The position numbers and the translations under genes are program-made. This document shows positions 17,415 through 25,780 of a DNA stretch of 64,000 bases, piece after piece (position 1 is the first letter of the stretch; the number at the start of each line of letters is the position of its first letter). The notes beneath the pieces are model-generated. The model had not been told where the DNA came from. It did not search any database and saw only the letters and a program-made list of their open reading frames with translations. The DNA is from JBEVOS01 sp964563395 (GTDB lineage Bacteria > Pseudomonadota > Alphaproteobacteria > Caulobacterales > Aquidulcibacteraceae). The stretch is from contig CAZLWK010000004.1 in NCBI GenBank assembly GCA_964563395.1, positions 129,716 through 193,715 on the forward strand. The letters are read 5' to 3'.

Positions 17415-19022
17415 ATGGCCGACGTCTTCATTTCCTACGCCAGCGAGGACCGCCAGCGCATCAAGCCGCTGGCCGAGGCCCTTGAAAGCCGTGGCTTTTC
17501 CGTCTGGTGGGATCGCGCGCTGGGCGCGGGCGAGGATTACGCCAGCGTGATCACGCGCGAATTGCGCGCCGCCAAGGCCGTGATCGTGGTGTGGACCGAC
17601 GCGGCCTCCGCCTCCACCTTCGTGCGCGACGAGGCCGGGCGCGCCCGCGACGAGGGCCGCCTCGTGCCGGTGCTGCTCGACCGGGTGGAGATCCCGCTCG
17701 GCTTCGGCGCCTTCCAGGCCGAGGATTTCAGCGCCTGGAACGGCCAGCCCAACGCGCCGCAAGTGCAGCTTCTGGAGGAGGCGCTGCGCGCCAAGCTGGA
17801 AGGGCGCGCCATCGATGGCGGCGTCGTCGCCGCAAAGCGCCGCCGCCTGATGACGCGCATCCGCGTCGTCTCGGTTTTGTCCGTGATCGCCGCGCTCGTC
17901 GGCATCGCCGCGGGCGTCAACACCATCGTCAACCGCCCCGAGGTCGTGCAGGCGCCGCCGCGCGACACCGGCCAACAGCTGCTCGACCTCCTCAACCAGG
18001 GCAAGCTCACGCCTGAACAGGCGATCGAATTGGCGCGCCTCCTGGAAACACAGGCGCTGGGCGAGGTGGAGACCGCCGAGAATGAAACGGGCGCCGTCGC
18101 GCCCGGCGCGCCCGCGCCGACCGACACCACGGTGCTGGCCGAAGCGCCGGACGCGGCCGCCCCCTCGCTCGGGACATCTTCCGTGCGTGGACGCGCGGGG
18201 GAGGCCGCGCCTGTCGCCGCCGTCGACGCCGCCGAGGCCGAAGCCGCCGCGCGCGAGACGTTCCGCCGCTCCATGGCGAGCCTCTTGACCGCGCCGGATC
18301 CGGCCGTCCGCACGGCGGCGCTGCAATTGTCCCGCCCTGCCCAGCGCGACGCCGCCATGCGCACCCTGATGGCGTATGCTGAGGCCAATCCCGCGCAATC
18401 GGCCGACATTTATCGCGTTGTCGGCGCGGTCGGCGTCACCAATGACAGCCCGCTCGCGCAGACGGCGCTGGAAGAGGCGCGCAACGTCAATCCGCAGGAC
18501 GCCCAGGTCTGGCGCATGCTGTCCTGGTCGTATCGGCGGAATGATCGCGCGCGCGAAGCGAGCGGCGCCGCTCTCGTGAGCGAGGGGCTCGCCGCGCAGG
18601 CGCAAGGCCAGACCGCGATCGCCGAACAGCGCCTCGCGGCGGCGCTGCCGCAATTGCAGGCCCCGGAAGGGCGCGCCTTCGTGGAGGGCGCGCTCGGCGA
18701 TGCGGCCGCGGCGCGCAATGATTGGGCCGCCGCCTCGCAGCGTTACGAGGCCGCGCTCGATCTGCGCGCGCGCGCTGCGCCGGACGCGCCCGTCGCGCAG
18801 GCCCTGCAGGTGGACGCGCAAAAGCTGGTGCGCGCGCTCGATCGCGACGGGCGCACCGCCGAGGCGTGCCGCCAGGCGCGCGCGGTGCAGGCCGAGCACG
18901 AAGAGGTGGCGGTCGATCCGGAATTGGCGCGGCGCTGCGAGCAATTGCGCATCCAGGTGCGGCCCGCGCTGCAACCGGCGCAGCGCGCGCTCACCGAGCC
19001 GCAGGTTCAGCGCGCGCCCTGA
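17415..19022 (+). CDS. TIR-domain membrane protein with helical-repeat region
   Basis: Protein of 535 aa. Residues 1-125 form a TIR domain (FISYASEDRQRI, then WWDRALGAGEDY), and E73 in FVRDEAGRA lies where bacterial TIR NADases place the catalytic glutamate. A basic stretch (KRRR, 141-144) precedes one transmembrane helix (about 151-173), which by positive-inside puts TIR in the cytosol and the C-terminus outside. After an Ala/Pro-rich linker, residues about 250-520 look like TPR/Sel1-like helical repeats. GGGGGAG at 17400-17406 precedes the ATG. NADase, signalling or defence are all possible; none is shown. Confidence 0.85.
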   Translation: MADVFISYASEDRQRIKPLAEALESRGFSVWWDRALGAGEDYASVITRELRAAKAVIVVWTDAASASTFVRDEAGRARDEGRLVPVLLDRVEIPLGFGAFQAEDFSAWNGQPNAPQVQLLEEALRAKLEGRAIDGGVVAAKRRRLMTRIRVVSVLSVIAALVGIAAGVNTIVNRPEVVQAPPRDTGQQLLDLLNQGKLTPEQAIELARLLETQALGEVETAENETGAVAPGAPAPTDTTVLAEAPDAAAPSLGTSSVRGRAGEAAPVAAVDAAEAEAAARETFRRSMASLLTAPDPAVRTAALQLSRPAQRDAAMRTLMAYAEANPAQSADIYRVVGAVGVTNDSPLAQTALEEARNVNPQDAQVWRMLSWSYRRNDRAREASGAALVSEGLAAQAQGQTAIAEQRLAAALPQLQAPEGRAFVEGALGDAAAARNDWAAASQRYEAALDLRARAAPDAPVAQALQVDAQKLVRALDRDGRTAEACRQARAVQAEHEEVAVDPELARRCEQLRIQVRPALQPAQRALTEPQVQRAP

Positions 19023-19039
19023 GACATGAGAAACGCGCT

Positions 19040-19420
19040 CTAGAAATCGCCGAGCACGGCGACGAGCTTCTTCTTCAACGCCTGTGCGTTGAACGGTTTG
19101 ACGATGTAGCTGTCGGCGCCGGCGTTCTGCGCGACGCTTTCGCCATGGCCGCCAGCCGCCACCATGAGGAAGGGCGTGTTCCGAGTGCGCTCATCGGCCC
19201 GCAGCGTGGACAATAAATCCGCGCCGGACATGGGCGACATGTTCCAATCGGAGATCACCAGCGAATAGGGGCGCTCGCGCAGCTTGGAGAGGGCGTCAGG
19301 CCCGTCGCTGGCTTCGTCGATATTGGTGAAGCCAATCTGGCGCAGCAGATTGCGCAGGATGCGCAACATGGTGTTGTAGTCGTCGACCACAAGGATCGGC
19401 ATCGTCATCGATACGGCCAT
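19040..19420 (-). CDS. CheY-like single-domain response regulator
   Basis: Stand-alone receiver domain of 126 aa: acidic pair DD at 13-14, phospho-acceptor D58 in VISDWNM, and the conserved lysine in YIVKPF. GGAGAAGG just upstream supports ATG 19420; the frame is open to 19546, but that extension is basic and not receiver-like. CheY-type proteins switch flagellar motors or relay phosphate; no chemotaxis gene or kinase is nearby, so the partner is unknown. It is convergent with the TIR gene and divergent from the maoC gene. Confidence 0.9.
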   Translation of the reverse strand: MAVSMTMPILVVDDYNTMLRILRNLLRQIGFTNIDEASDGPDALSKLRERPYSLVISDWNMSPMSGADLLSTLRADERTRNTPFLMVAAGGHGESVAQNAGADSYIVKPFNAQALKKKLVAVLGDF

Positions 19421-19581
19421 CGCCTTCTCCACCACGCCCACCGTCTTGTGCTTTTCCCGCCAACGCTTAAAGGCGGTGCGGGTTTCAGACGGGAGGCCGG
19501 CTTGGCGCCGTGCTTTCCGTCCGCCCTTCACTGAGATAAATAGCAAACCTCCGCAAATATTCGGTAAAGCAGGGCTTAATC

Positions 19582-20013
19582 ATGAGTGAACGCCGGGGCG
19601 GTCTTTATTTCGAAGACCTTAATATTGGTCAGTCCGCCGAGCGGGTGAATGAAGTCACCGAAGCGGTTGTGCGCCAATTCGCGGACGTGTCGGGCGATCA
19701 TAACCCCGTCCATCTGGACGCCGCTTTCGCCGCGCAGACGCCGTTCAAGGAGCGCATCGCCCACGGCATGCTGTCGGCCGGCTATATCTCGGCGGTGATC
19801 GGCAACGATCTGCCCGGGCCCGGCGCGATCTATGTGTCGCAGACGCTCAGCTTCCGCCGCCCCGTTAAGCTCGGCGCGCGCGTGACGACGCGCGTGGAGA
19901 TCGTGGCGCTCGATGGCGAGAAGGCGCGCGCCACGCTCGCCTGCGTGTGCAGCGTGGACGGCAAGGCCGTGCTTGAGGGTGAAGCGATCATCATGGTTCC
20001 GCGGAAGGGCTGA
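19582..20013 (+). CDS. MaoC-like (R)-specific enoyl-CoA hydratase
   Basis: Single-hotdog MaoC dehydratase, 143 aa, with the hydratase-2 catalytic motif D-x4-H visible in SGDHNPVHLD. It hydrates trans-2-enoyl-CoA to (R)-3-hydroxyacyl-CoA. It lies 3 bases before ribF, an arrangement I recognise from other alphaproteobacteria, though no functional link is known. Cytosolic. The upstream region shared with the cheY-like gene is AT-richer than its surroundings and probably holds divergent promoters. Confidence 0.92.
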   Translation: MSERRGGLYFEDLNIGQSAERVNEVTEAVVRQFADVSGDHNPVHLDAAFAAQTPFKERIAHGMLSAGYISAVIGNDLPGPGAIYVSQTLSFRRPVKLGARVTTRVEIVALDGEKARATLACVCSVDGKAVLEGEAIIMVPRKG

Positions 20014-20016
20014 GCC

Positions 20017-20940
20017 ATGCTCGCCGTGCTCGATGGGCGTGCGCCGGCGCCTGCCGCGCTGCGCGGCGCGGCGATCGCGCTTGGCGTGCTCGACGGCGTG
20101 CATCGCGGCCATCAAGGCGTGTTCGCCGCCGCCTGCGAACATGCCGCCGCTTTGGGCGCGCCCAAGGCCGCCGCCGTGTTCGAGCCGCATCCGCGCCATT
20201 TCTTCGATCCAGCCGCCGCGCCGTTTCGTTTGCAGAGCGCGGCGCAGCGCGCGCGCGCGCTCGCTGCGCTGGGCGCGGACGCGGTGTTTCAGATCGCCTT
20301 CAACGCCGAGCTCGCGGCCTTGCCGGCGGAGGATTTCATCGCGCGCGTGCTCGTCGAAGCGATCGGCGCGCGTCATGTCTGCGTCGGCGCCGATTATCGG
20401 TTCGGCAAGGGCCGCGCCGGCGATGTGGGCGCCTTGCGGGCGGCGGGCGCGCGTCATGGCTTCGGCGTGACCGTGTTGGACGCGATCCTGGACGAGGGCT
20501 TGCGGATATCCTCCACATCGATCCGCGCGCTGCTGCGCGAGGGCGATGTGGTCCGCGCCGCGCGTCTGCTCAGCCGGCCCTTCGCCATCGAAGGCGCGGT
20601 GATCGAAGGCGCCAAGCGCGGCCGCACGATCGATTTTCCCACCGCCAATGTCGCGCTCGGCGCCTATGTGCGCCCGCGCTTCGGGGTTTACGCCGTGCGC
20701 GTGCGCATCGGCGACGACACCCATGCGGGCGTCGCCAATATCGGGGTGAAGCCAACAGTGGGCGCGGCCGAGCCCTTGCTCGAGGCGCACATTTTCGATT
20801 TCGCCGGCGATCTCTATGGCCGCGAGATCGAGGTCGCCTTGATCGAATTCATCCGCCCGGAACAAAAGTTCGACAGCTTCGACGCGTTGCGTCGGCAAAT
20901 CGCCGCCGATGCGGATCGCGCGCGGCTGCTCTTGAAATAA
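20017..20940 (+). CDS. ribF: Bifunctional riboflavin kinase / FMN adenylyltransferase
   Basis: Converts riboflavin to FMN and then FAD, 307 aa. The N-terminal FAD synthetase domain carries GVHRGH (27-32) and RISSTSIR; the C-terminal kinase domain has GRTIDFPTANV and GVANIGVKPT. In many bacteria ribF leads into ileS-lspA; here it is about 20 kb from ileS and coupled to maoC. The flavin monooxygenases, old yellow enzyme and acyl-CoA dehydrogenase in this window all need its products. Confidence 0.97.
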   Translation: MLAVLDGRAPAPAALRGAAIALGVLDGVHRGHQGVFAAACEHAAALGAPKAAAVFEPHPRHFFDPAAAPFRLQSAAQRARALAALGADAVFQIAFNAELAALPAEDFIARVLVEAIGARHVCVGADYRFGKGRAGDVGALRAAGARHGFGVTVLDAILDEGLRISSTSIRALLREGDVVRAARLLSRPFAIEGAVIEGAKRGRTIDFPTANVALGAYVRPRFGVYAVRVRIGDDTHAGVANIGVKPTVGAAEPLLEAHIFDFAGDLYGREIEVALIEFIRPEQKFDSFDALRRQIAADADRARLLLK

Positions 20941-20950
20941 GGCTCTTCGC

Positions 20951-21003
20951 CTTCCCCTCGTTTACGGGGGAGCGGTCGAGCGCGGCGAGACCGAGGGGGC
21001 GAG
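20951..21003. repeat. Single copy of the palindromic repeat element downstream of ribF
   Basis: Hairpin TCCCCTCGTTTACGGGGGAG, then hairpin CGGTCGAGC..GCGAGACCG, then AGGGGGCGAG: the same three-part design as each half of the ileS element, but intergenic. It could double as a ribF transcription terminator. Confidence 0.75.
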
Positions 21004-21064
21004 CATCGTTGCATACGCACGCGCTTATCCGACCCCATGACAAGCGCGCCTAAGATGAGCGCAC

Positions 21065-21559
21065 ATGGAAAGCGCGATCATCATTCGTCCCGACGAGGAC
21101 CAGAACACGGAGCAAGCCCTTTGGGCGTGGCCGTTTCTGCGCGCGATGATCGCCCTGGCTGAAGCGTTGGGGCCGTTTGGCCGCTGGCTCATGGGCCCGA
21201 TCACGCGCACGGCGCGGCTTCTCTTCCTGATCGACGCGGCGCGCTATCTCTGTGCGCGGCCTTTGACGCCGCTTCTGGCGACAGGCGCGCGCGAGCCGTC
21301 CATCGATTTTCGCGCGCTGATGAAGCTCAGCGATTGTTATTGGCGCGGCGGCGGTTTCGCCAAGCTCGCGCGCATCGCGCGCGATCCGCGCAAGATCGTG
21401 GCGCGCGTCGCCGCGCGTCTTCTGCGCGCCATCACAGCGCTGTGCGACGCCGCGAAGCGCATTGCATCGCCGCATCCTTCCGCGCCGCGCACGCTCGGCG
21501 CGCTTTCGATCATCGCGTGCGCGCTGGTGTTCGCCGCGATGGCGCGCGCGCCGCCTTAG
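21065..21559 (+). CDS. Hypothetical protein with C-terminal membrane segment
   Basis: Unrecognised 164-residue protein. It begins MESAIIIRPDEDQNTEQALW, has a moderately hydrophobic segment near residues 47-62, a basic Arg/Ala-rich middle, and a hydrophobic C-terminal helix (about 146-160, ALSIIACALVFAAMA). The start codon and GC-rich codon usage look genuine and it does not overlap a better gene. It stands alone between ribF and the convergent RcnB-like gene. No function is proposed. Confidence 0.6.
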   Translation: MESAIIIRPDEDQNTEQALWAWPFLRAMIALAEALGPFGRWLMGPITRTARLLFLIDAARYLCARPLTPLLATGAREPSIDFRALMKLSDCYWRGGGFAKLARIARDPRKIVARVAARLLRAITALCDAAKRIASPHPSAPRTLGALSIIACALVFAAMARAPP

Positions 21560-21628
21560 GCTGATCGCTCTATGCGAAACATTTCGCCGGGCCTGAAGCA
21601 TCAGGCGCCGGTGAAGAATCGTGGGCGC

Positions 21629-22732
21629 TTAATAGGCGCGCATCAGCGCGTCGATCACGAGATATGTCGTCAGCGAAATCAGCAGCACGTCGCCGTCCAC
21701 GAGCACGTAATCGCAGCCATAGGGCGGGGGCGGCAGATAATAATAAAGCTCGTACGGAACCGGCTCCCAATACACATAGGCCGGGATCACATAGCCCACG
21801 CGATAGGCGCGGTGCGGCCGGCGCCAATGCGGATAGGACCACCAATAATAATCCGCGCCCCAATACCGGCTTAAGGGACGCGCATAATCCCAGCTGAAAT
21901 AATGGCCGTGCGGGATCCGCCGCCAATCGCTCCAGCGCCGATCATAGCCGCGATGCCCGTCATAATGACGCCGGCCTTCATGGCGATAGGCGTAGCGATT
22001 GTGATCGTCGTGACGGCGATAGCCGTCATGGCGGCGATGATCGTCGTGGCGATAAGAATCGTGGCCGCGATGATCGCCGCGATAATCGTCATGCCGGCCT
22101 CTGTCGTCGTATCGGCGGTCGTCATGGCGCCGATCGTCATGGCGCCGATCATGGCCGCGATCGCGCCAGCGATCGTCGCCGCCGCCGTCGCGATAGGCAT
22201 GGCGCACGTCGGGGCGAGGATAGCCCTCGCTGCGGCGCGGGCCGCCTTCGTGCGCGCGATCGGGGCCGCCGCGCAGGTCGCGATGAATGTCGCGTCCGCG
22301 CCCATCGTCGCCGCGTCTTCCATCGTCGCGATAAGCTTGGCGCACGTCCGGGCGGCGGTCCTCGCGCGCTGGTCCGCCGCGCATGTCGCGATGAATGTCG
22401 CCGCCGCCGCGCGCTTGGCGTTGATCTGGCCTCGGCGGCTCGAAGCGGCGCGCCGGCTCGCCTTCGGAGCGGAATTGGCGCGCGCCTTGCCCCTCGGGGC
22501 GACGCTCCTCGCGCCGCTCGCCCTCGCCGCCCGAACGCATCTGACGATGAATGTCGCCGCCGCCCTCGCGCCCGCGCCGCTCTTCGGCGCGGCCCCGGCC
22601 TTCGCCGCCGCCGCGCTGGCTCGACCATTCGCCGCGTCCACGGCCGTCATTGCCTTGCGCGGACGCGTCCGCGCTCCACAGGAACGCGGTCAAGGCCGCC
22701 GCGGCGGCCGCGGTCAGCAGACGTGATTTCAT
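21629..22732 (-). CDS. RcnB-like secreted protein with His/Asp/Arg-rich repeats
   Basis: Exported 367-aa protein: signal peptide MKSRLL...SADASAQ (1-25), then Gly/Arg/Glu-rich repeats built on GGDIHRxMRGG (three copies), then a long tract of alternating RHDD/RYDD/HRG units, and a C-terminal Tyr/Trp/Pro-rich domain (DWRRIPHGHYFSWDYARPL, then YYLPPPPYGCDYVLVDGDVLL) that resembles the RcnB/YhcN-type C-terminus of alphaproteobacteria. RcnB is linked to Ni/Co homeostasis; metal binding here is inferred. ATG 22732 gives the signal peptide. The opposite strand is open but is a shadow of the repeats. Confidence 0.8.
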   Translation of the reverse strand: MKSRLLTAAAAAALTAFLWSADASAQGNDGRGRGEWSSQRGGGEGRGRAEERRGREGGGDIHRQMRSGGEGERREERRPEGQGARQFRSEGEPARRFEPPRPDQRQARGGGDIHRDMRGGPAREDRRPDVRQAYRDDGRRGDDGRGRDIHRDLRGGPDRAHEGGPRRSEGYPRPDVRHAYRDGGGDDRWRDRGHDRRHDDRRHDDRRYDDRGRHDDYRGDHRGHDSYRHDDHRRHDGYRRHDDHNRYAYRHEGRRHYDGHRGYDRRWSDWRRIPHGHYFSWDYARPLSRYWGADYYWWSYPHWRRPHRAYRVGYVIPAYVYWEPVPYELYYYLPPPPYGCDYVLVDGDVLLISLTTYLVIDALMRAY

Positions 22733-22840
22733 CAGGCTCTCCCGTGCGCGGATGTTTCCGGTCACATCGCCCGTCGCTCGCCATGCACGCTGCGCGCCGC
22801 GATCTGAACGCAACCTGAATGAACGATGAATCGCGCGTGC

Positions 22841-24001
22841 TTAACGCAGCCAGCCGGCGAGGCGCTCAAGCCCCTCGACCACTTCGTCCTCCGCGCGCGC
22901 ATAGGCGATGCGCACCCAGTCGCGACCGCGTGTCTCGTCGAAATCGATTCCGGCGGTCATCGACACGCCGGCCTCGGCCAGCGCGCGCGCGGCGAAGGTC
23001 TCGCTGTCCATGCCATGCGCGCCGATATCGACGAGCACGTAGAAGGCGCCGTCCGGGGGCGCGACCGCCTTGAGGCCCAGCCCCGGGAGCGCGGAGAGAA
23101 TGCGCGCGCGGTTCGCGGCATAGACGGCCTTGCGCGCCTCGCACGCCTCGCGCGCCTCTATCGCGGCCAGCGCGGCGGCTTGTCCGGGCGCGGGCGCGCT
23201 GATGAAGAGGTTTTGGCTCAAGCGCTCGATCGCGCCCATCAAAGGCTCGGGCGCCACGATCCAGCCGATGCGCCAGCCGGTCATCGCCCAATATTTGGAG
23301 AAGGAATTGATGATGATCGCGTCGGGATCGACCGCGAGCGCCGTCACGGCGGGCGCCTCATAGGTCAGGCCGTGATAGATCTCATCGGAGATGAACGCCG
23401 CGCCTTCAGCGCGCGCGGCGTCCGCCAAGGCGGCGAGCTCGGCTTTGTTCAGCATCGCGCCTGTCGGGTTCGCCGGGCTCGCCACGAGCGCGCCGGCCAA
23501 GGGCGCTTCAAGCGCCAGCGTTCGAAGATGCGCGGGCGTCAGCTGCAATTTCTCGCGCGGTTGCGCTTCGATCATCGCCGGGTTCATGCCCAGCGCTTTC
23601 AAGACATGGCGGTAAGGCGGATAGCCGGGCGCGGCGAGCGCGACGCGATCGCCGGTGTTGAACAAGGCCAGGAAGGTCAAAACGAACGCCGCCGAAGCGC
23701 CGGCCGTGATCGCCACGCGCGCGGGCGCGACGTCGAGCCCGTAGGTCTCGCCATACCAGGCCGCGATGCGCGCGCGCAGCGCTGGCGCACCGAGCCCGTC
23801 CGTATAGCCGAAGAGGTGCGTGTCGATCTGCGCGCGGATCGCCGCCCGCGCCGTGTCCGGCGCGCCGACGAAGGGCTGGCCGACATCGAAGCGCACGATG
23901 CGTTCGCCCGCCGCGATGCGGCGGTCCGCTTCGCGCGCCATCTCCATGGCGCGGAACGGGGCGATGGCGGCGCGTTCGGACGAGCGCGTGGCGCGGCTCA
24001 T
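22841..24001 (-). CDS. Class I/II PLP-dependent aminotransferase
   Basis: Fold-type I aminotransferase, 386 aa, of the aspartate/aromatic/alanine aminotransferase group. The PLP lysine is in SFSKYWAMTGWRIGW, and ASPANPTGAM and SDEIYHGL are the usual cofactor-site motifs. ATG 24001 overlaps the TetR stop by ATGA, so the two are cotranscribed. Longer readings upstream are antisense or inside the TetR gene. The amino acid substrate cannot be assigned. Confidence 0.92.
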   Translation of the reverse strand: MSRATRSSERAAIAPFRAMEMAREADRRIAAGERIVRFDVGQPFVGAPDTARAAIRAQIDTHLFGYTDGLGAPALRARIAAWYGETYGLDVAPARVAITAGASAAFVLTFLALFNTGDRVALAAPGYPPYRHVLKALGMNPAMIEAQPREKLQLTPAHLRTLALEAPLAGALVASPANPTGAMLNKAELAALADAARAEGAAFISDEIYHGLTYEAPAVTALAVDPDAIIINSFSKYWAMTGWRIGWIVAPEPLMGAIERLSQNLFISAPAPGQAAALAAIEAREACEARKAVYAANRARILSALPGLGLKAVAPPDGAFYVLVDIGAHGMDSETFAARALAEAGVSMTAGIDFDETRGRDWVRIAYARAEDEVVEGLERLAGWLR

Positions 24002-24651
24002 GGAGCGGCTGGACGCGGCCGCGCGCCGTCCAGAAGAAAGCGCACGGCCCGCGCCACATGGGCGCGCTGCTGCTCTTCGGTGAGCACATAGGTGGGCGAG
24101 GCGAGGGCGCGATATTGATGCGTGGCGCGGAGCATGTCGCAAAAACTGGCGCCCAGGAAATCGGCGTCCTGGCGGCTGAGCTTCAACCCTTCCACGGGGC
24201 CGCGTTCCATCAGATAGGCGGAAATCGCCGCGCGCACGCGCTCGGGGCCGGAGGCGAGAAAGCGCTCCATCATGGCGGGGAATTTGCGCCCCTCGCTCAC
24301 CAGGATGCGGAAGAGACCGAGCGAGAGCGGTTGCAGAATGCCTTCCAGCCAGCGCTCGCCAATCTCCTGCAGCCCTTCGGCCAGCGGCTTGCGATGATCG
24401 GCGGTCTGCGCGAGCACGGCAGCGAAACGTTCGGTGGAATCCTCCACCACGGCCAGGAAGAGCCCCTCCTTGGAGCCGAATTGGGCATAGAGCGTGGCGA
24501 GCGAGCCGCCCGCGCGCCGAACGACCTCGTTCACGCTGGCGGCCTCGTAGCCCTCTTCCAGGAACACCTCCGTCGCCGCTTCGAGGAAGGCTTGGCGGCG
24601 GGCCGCGCCTCGTGTGGGCGGGCGTGTGGGCGGCGGGGCGGTGTCGTTCAT
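23998..24651 (-). CDS. TetR/AcrR family transcriptional regulator
   Basis: Repressor of 217 aa with an N-terminal TetR helix-turn-helix (about 18-64: AASVNEVVRRAGGSLATLYAQFGSKE... in essence) and an AefR-like C-terminal ligand domain. It is divergent from an EmrAB-like efflux operon, with a TTGACA/TGTCAA inverted repeat between, the classic arrangement for a drug-responsive pump repressor. Its downstream partner is an aminotransferase joined by ATGA. Confidence 0.93.
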   Translation of the reverse strand: MNDTAPPPTRPPTRGAARRQAFLEAATEVFLEEGYEAASVNEVVRRAGGSLATLYAQFGSKEGLFLAVVEDSTERFAAVLAQTADHRKPLAEGLQEIGERWLEGILQPLSLGLFRILVSEGRKFPAMMERFLASGPERVRAAISAYLMERGPVEGLKLSRQDADFLGASFCDMLRATHQYRALASPTYVLTEEQQRAHVARAVRFLLDGARPRPAAP

Positions 24652-24712
24652 CTCCGCCTCCTGTCCTGGCTGCGCGGCTGGAGATTAAGGGGCTTCGCGA
24701 GCCGGGCGCAAC

Positions 24713-24728
24713 TTGACATCAGTGTCAA
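24713..24728. promoter_or_regulatory. Probable TetR operator overlapping a -35 element
   Basis: TTGACA-TCAG-TGTCAA is an inverted repeat with perfect 6-bp arms, centred 58 bases before the pump start and 70 before the TetR start. The left arm equals the sigma-70 -35 consensus, so a bound repressor would block that promoter; GATTAC at 24738-24743 is a weak -10 candidate. Confidence 0.6.
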
Positions 24729-24778
24729 CGTAGCGACGATTACACACCAACGACGGCGCGCCGCGCCGGGAGAGGCTC

Positions 24779-25780
24779 ATGCCGGACGATCTGGGCGCAA
24801 GGCCGCTGGCGGCGGAGACGGAACAGACGATCGGCGCGGCGGGCGGCCTTCGAGCCTGGGCCGGCCGGCGCAGCCGGGTCGAACGCGGCCTACTCATCGC
24901 GGCGGCGATTTTCGCGCTTTTCCTCGCCGGCCTTGCGCTGAACTGGTTCTTCGTCGGGCGCCATCATGTGACGACCGACAATGCCTATGTGCGGGCCGAT
25001 ATCTCGCTGATCGCCGCCAAGGTCGGCGGCTATGTCCGCTCCATCGCCGTCACCGACAATCAGACCGTGGCCGCCGGCGACGTGCTCGTCCTGATCGAGC
25101 CTGCCGATTACGAAGCCGAACTCGCCCGCGCCCGGGCCGAGATCGCGCGTTCGGAGGCGCAATTGCGGTCGATCGCGGCGCAGCGAGCGCTCGCGGAGGC
25201 CGACCGCGCGCGCTATCGCCCGCTCGCCGAACGCGGCCTTCTGTCCGCCGCCGGCATGCAGCAGATCGAGGCGCGCGTGCGTCAGACCGGGGCCGATGAA
25301 GCGGCCGCCATCGCCGCGATCGCGGCGGCGCGCGCCAATGTCGAAACGGCGGAGCTGAATTTGGAGCGCACCATCGTGCGCGCGCCGTTCGCCGGCGTCA
25401 TCGGCGATCGCCAAGCCCAGCTCGGCCAATTGGTGCAGCCGGGCGCGCCGCTGATGGCCGTGGTGCCGCTCGACCAGGTTTATGTGATCGCCAATTTCAA
25501 GGAGACGCAGCTCGCCGACATTCGCCCGGGCCAGCGCGCGGAAATCCGTCCCGACATTGATCGCGGCTTGCGGCTGGAAGGCGTGGTGGAATCCATCGCG
25601 CCGGCGTCGGGCGCGGAGTTTTCGATCATTCCGATGGACACCGCGACCGGCAATTTCACCAAGATCGTGCAGCGCGTGCCGGTGCGCATTCGCGTCGCGC
25701 CCGAAGACGCCGAGCGCGCGCGCTTGCGGCCGGGGCTGTCGGTTGAAGTGATCGTCGACACGCGCGGCCCTGCGGCGTGA
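24779..25780 (+). CDS. EmrA/HlyD-family efflux adaptor
   Basis: Membrane-fusion protein, 333 aa, of a tripartite drug exporter: a cytosolic N-terminus, one transmembrane helix (about 37-58), then biotinyl-lipoyl halves (TTDNAYVRADISLIAAKVGGYV... begins the first), a coiled-coil hairpin (about 105-200) and a beta-barrel domain. It overlaps the MFS gene by GTGA. It connects the inner-membrane transporter to an outer-membrane channel not encoded here. Control by the divergent TetR protein is inferred. Confidence 0.93.
   Translation: MPDDLGARPLAAETEQTIGAAGGLRAWAGRRSRVERGLLIAAAIFALFLAGLALNWFFVGRHHVTTDNAYVRADISLIAAKVGGYVRSIAVTDNQTVAAGDVLVLIEPADYEAELARARAEIARSEAQLRSIAAQRALAEADRARYRPLAERGLLSAAGMQQIEARVRQTGADEAAAIAAIAAARANVETAELNLERTIVRAPFAGVIGDRQAQLGQLVQPGAPLMAVVPLDQVYVIANFKETQLADIRPGQRAEIRPDIDRGLRLEGVVESIAPASGAEFSIIPMDTATGNFTKIVQRVPVRIRVAPEDAERARLRPGLSVEVIVDTRGPAA

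Noticed and set aside
18740..19216. Arg/Ala/Gly-rich open frame overlapping the TIR gene 3' end and the cheY-like gene
   Set aside because: Composition is that of an out-of-frame high-GC shadow and it crosses two better-supported convergent genes.
21902..22726. Long hydrophobic open frame on the plus strand opposite the RcnB-like gene
   Set aside because: It mirrors the GAC/CAC/CGC codon repeats of the minus-strand gene, giving artificial Ala/Ile/Val/Met runs; it has no ribosome site or recognisable family.
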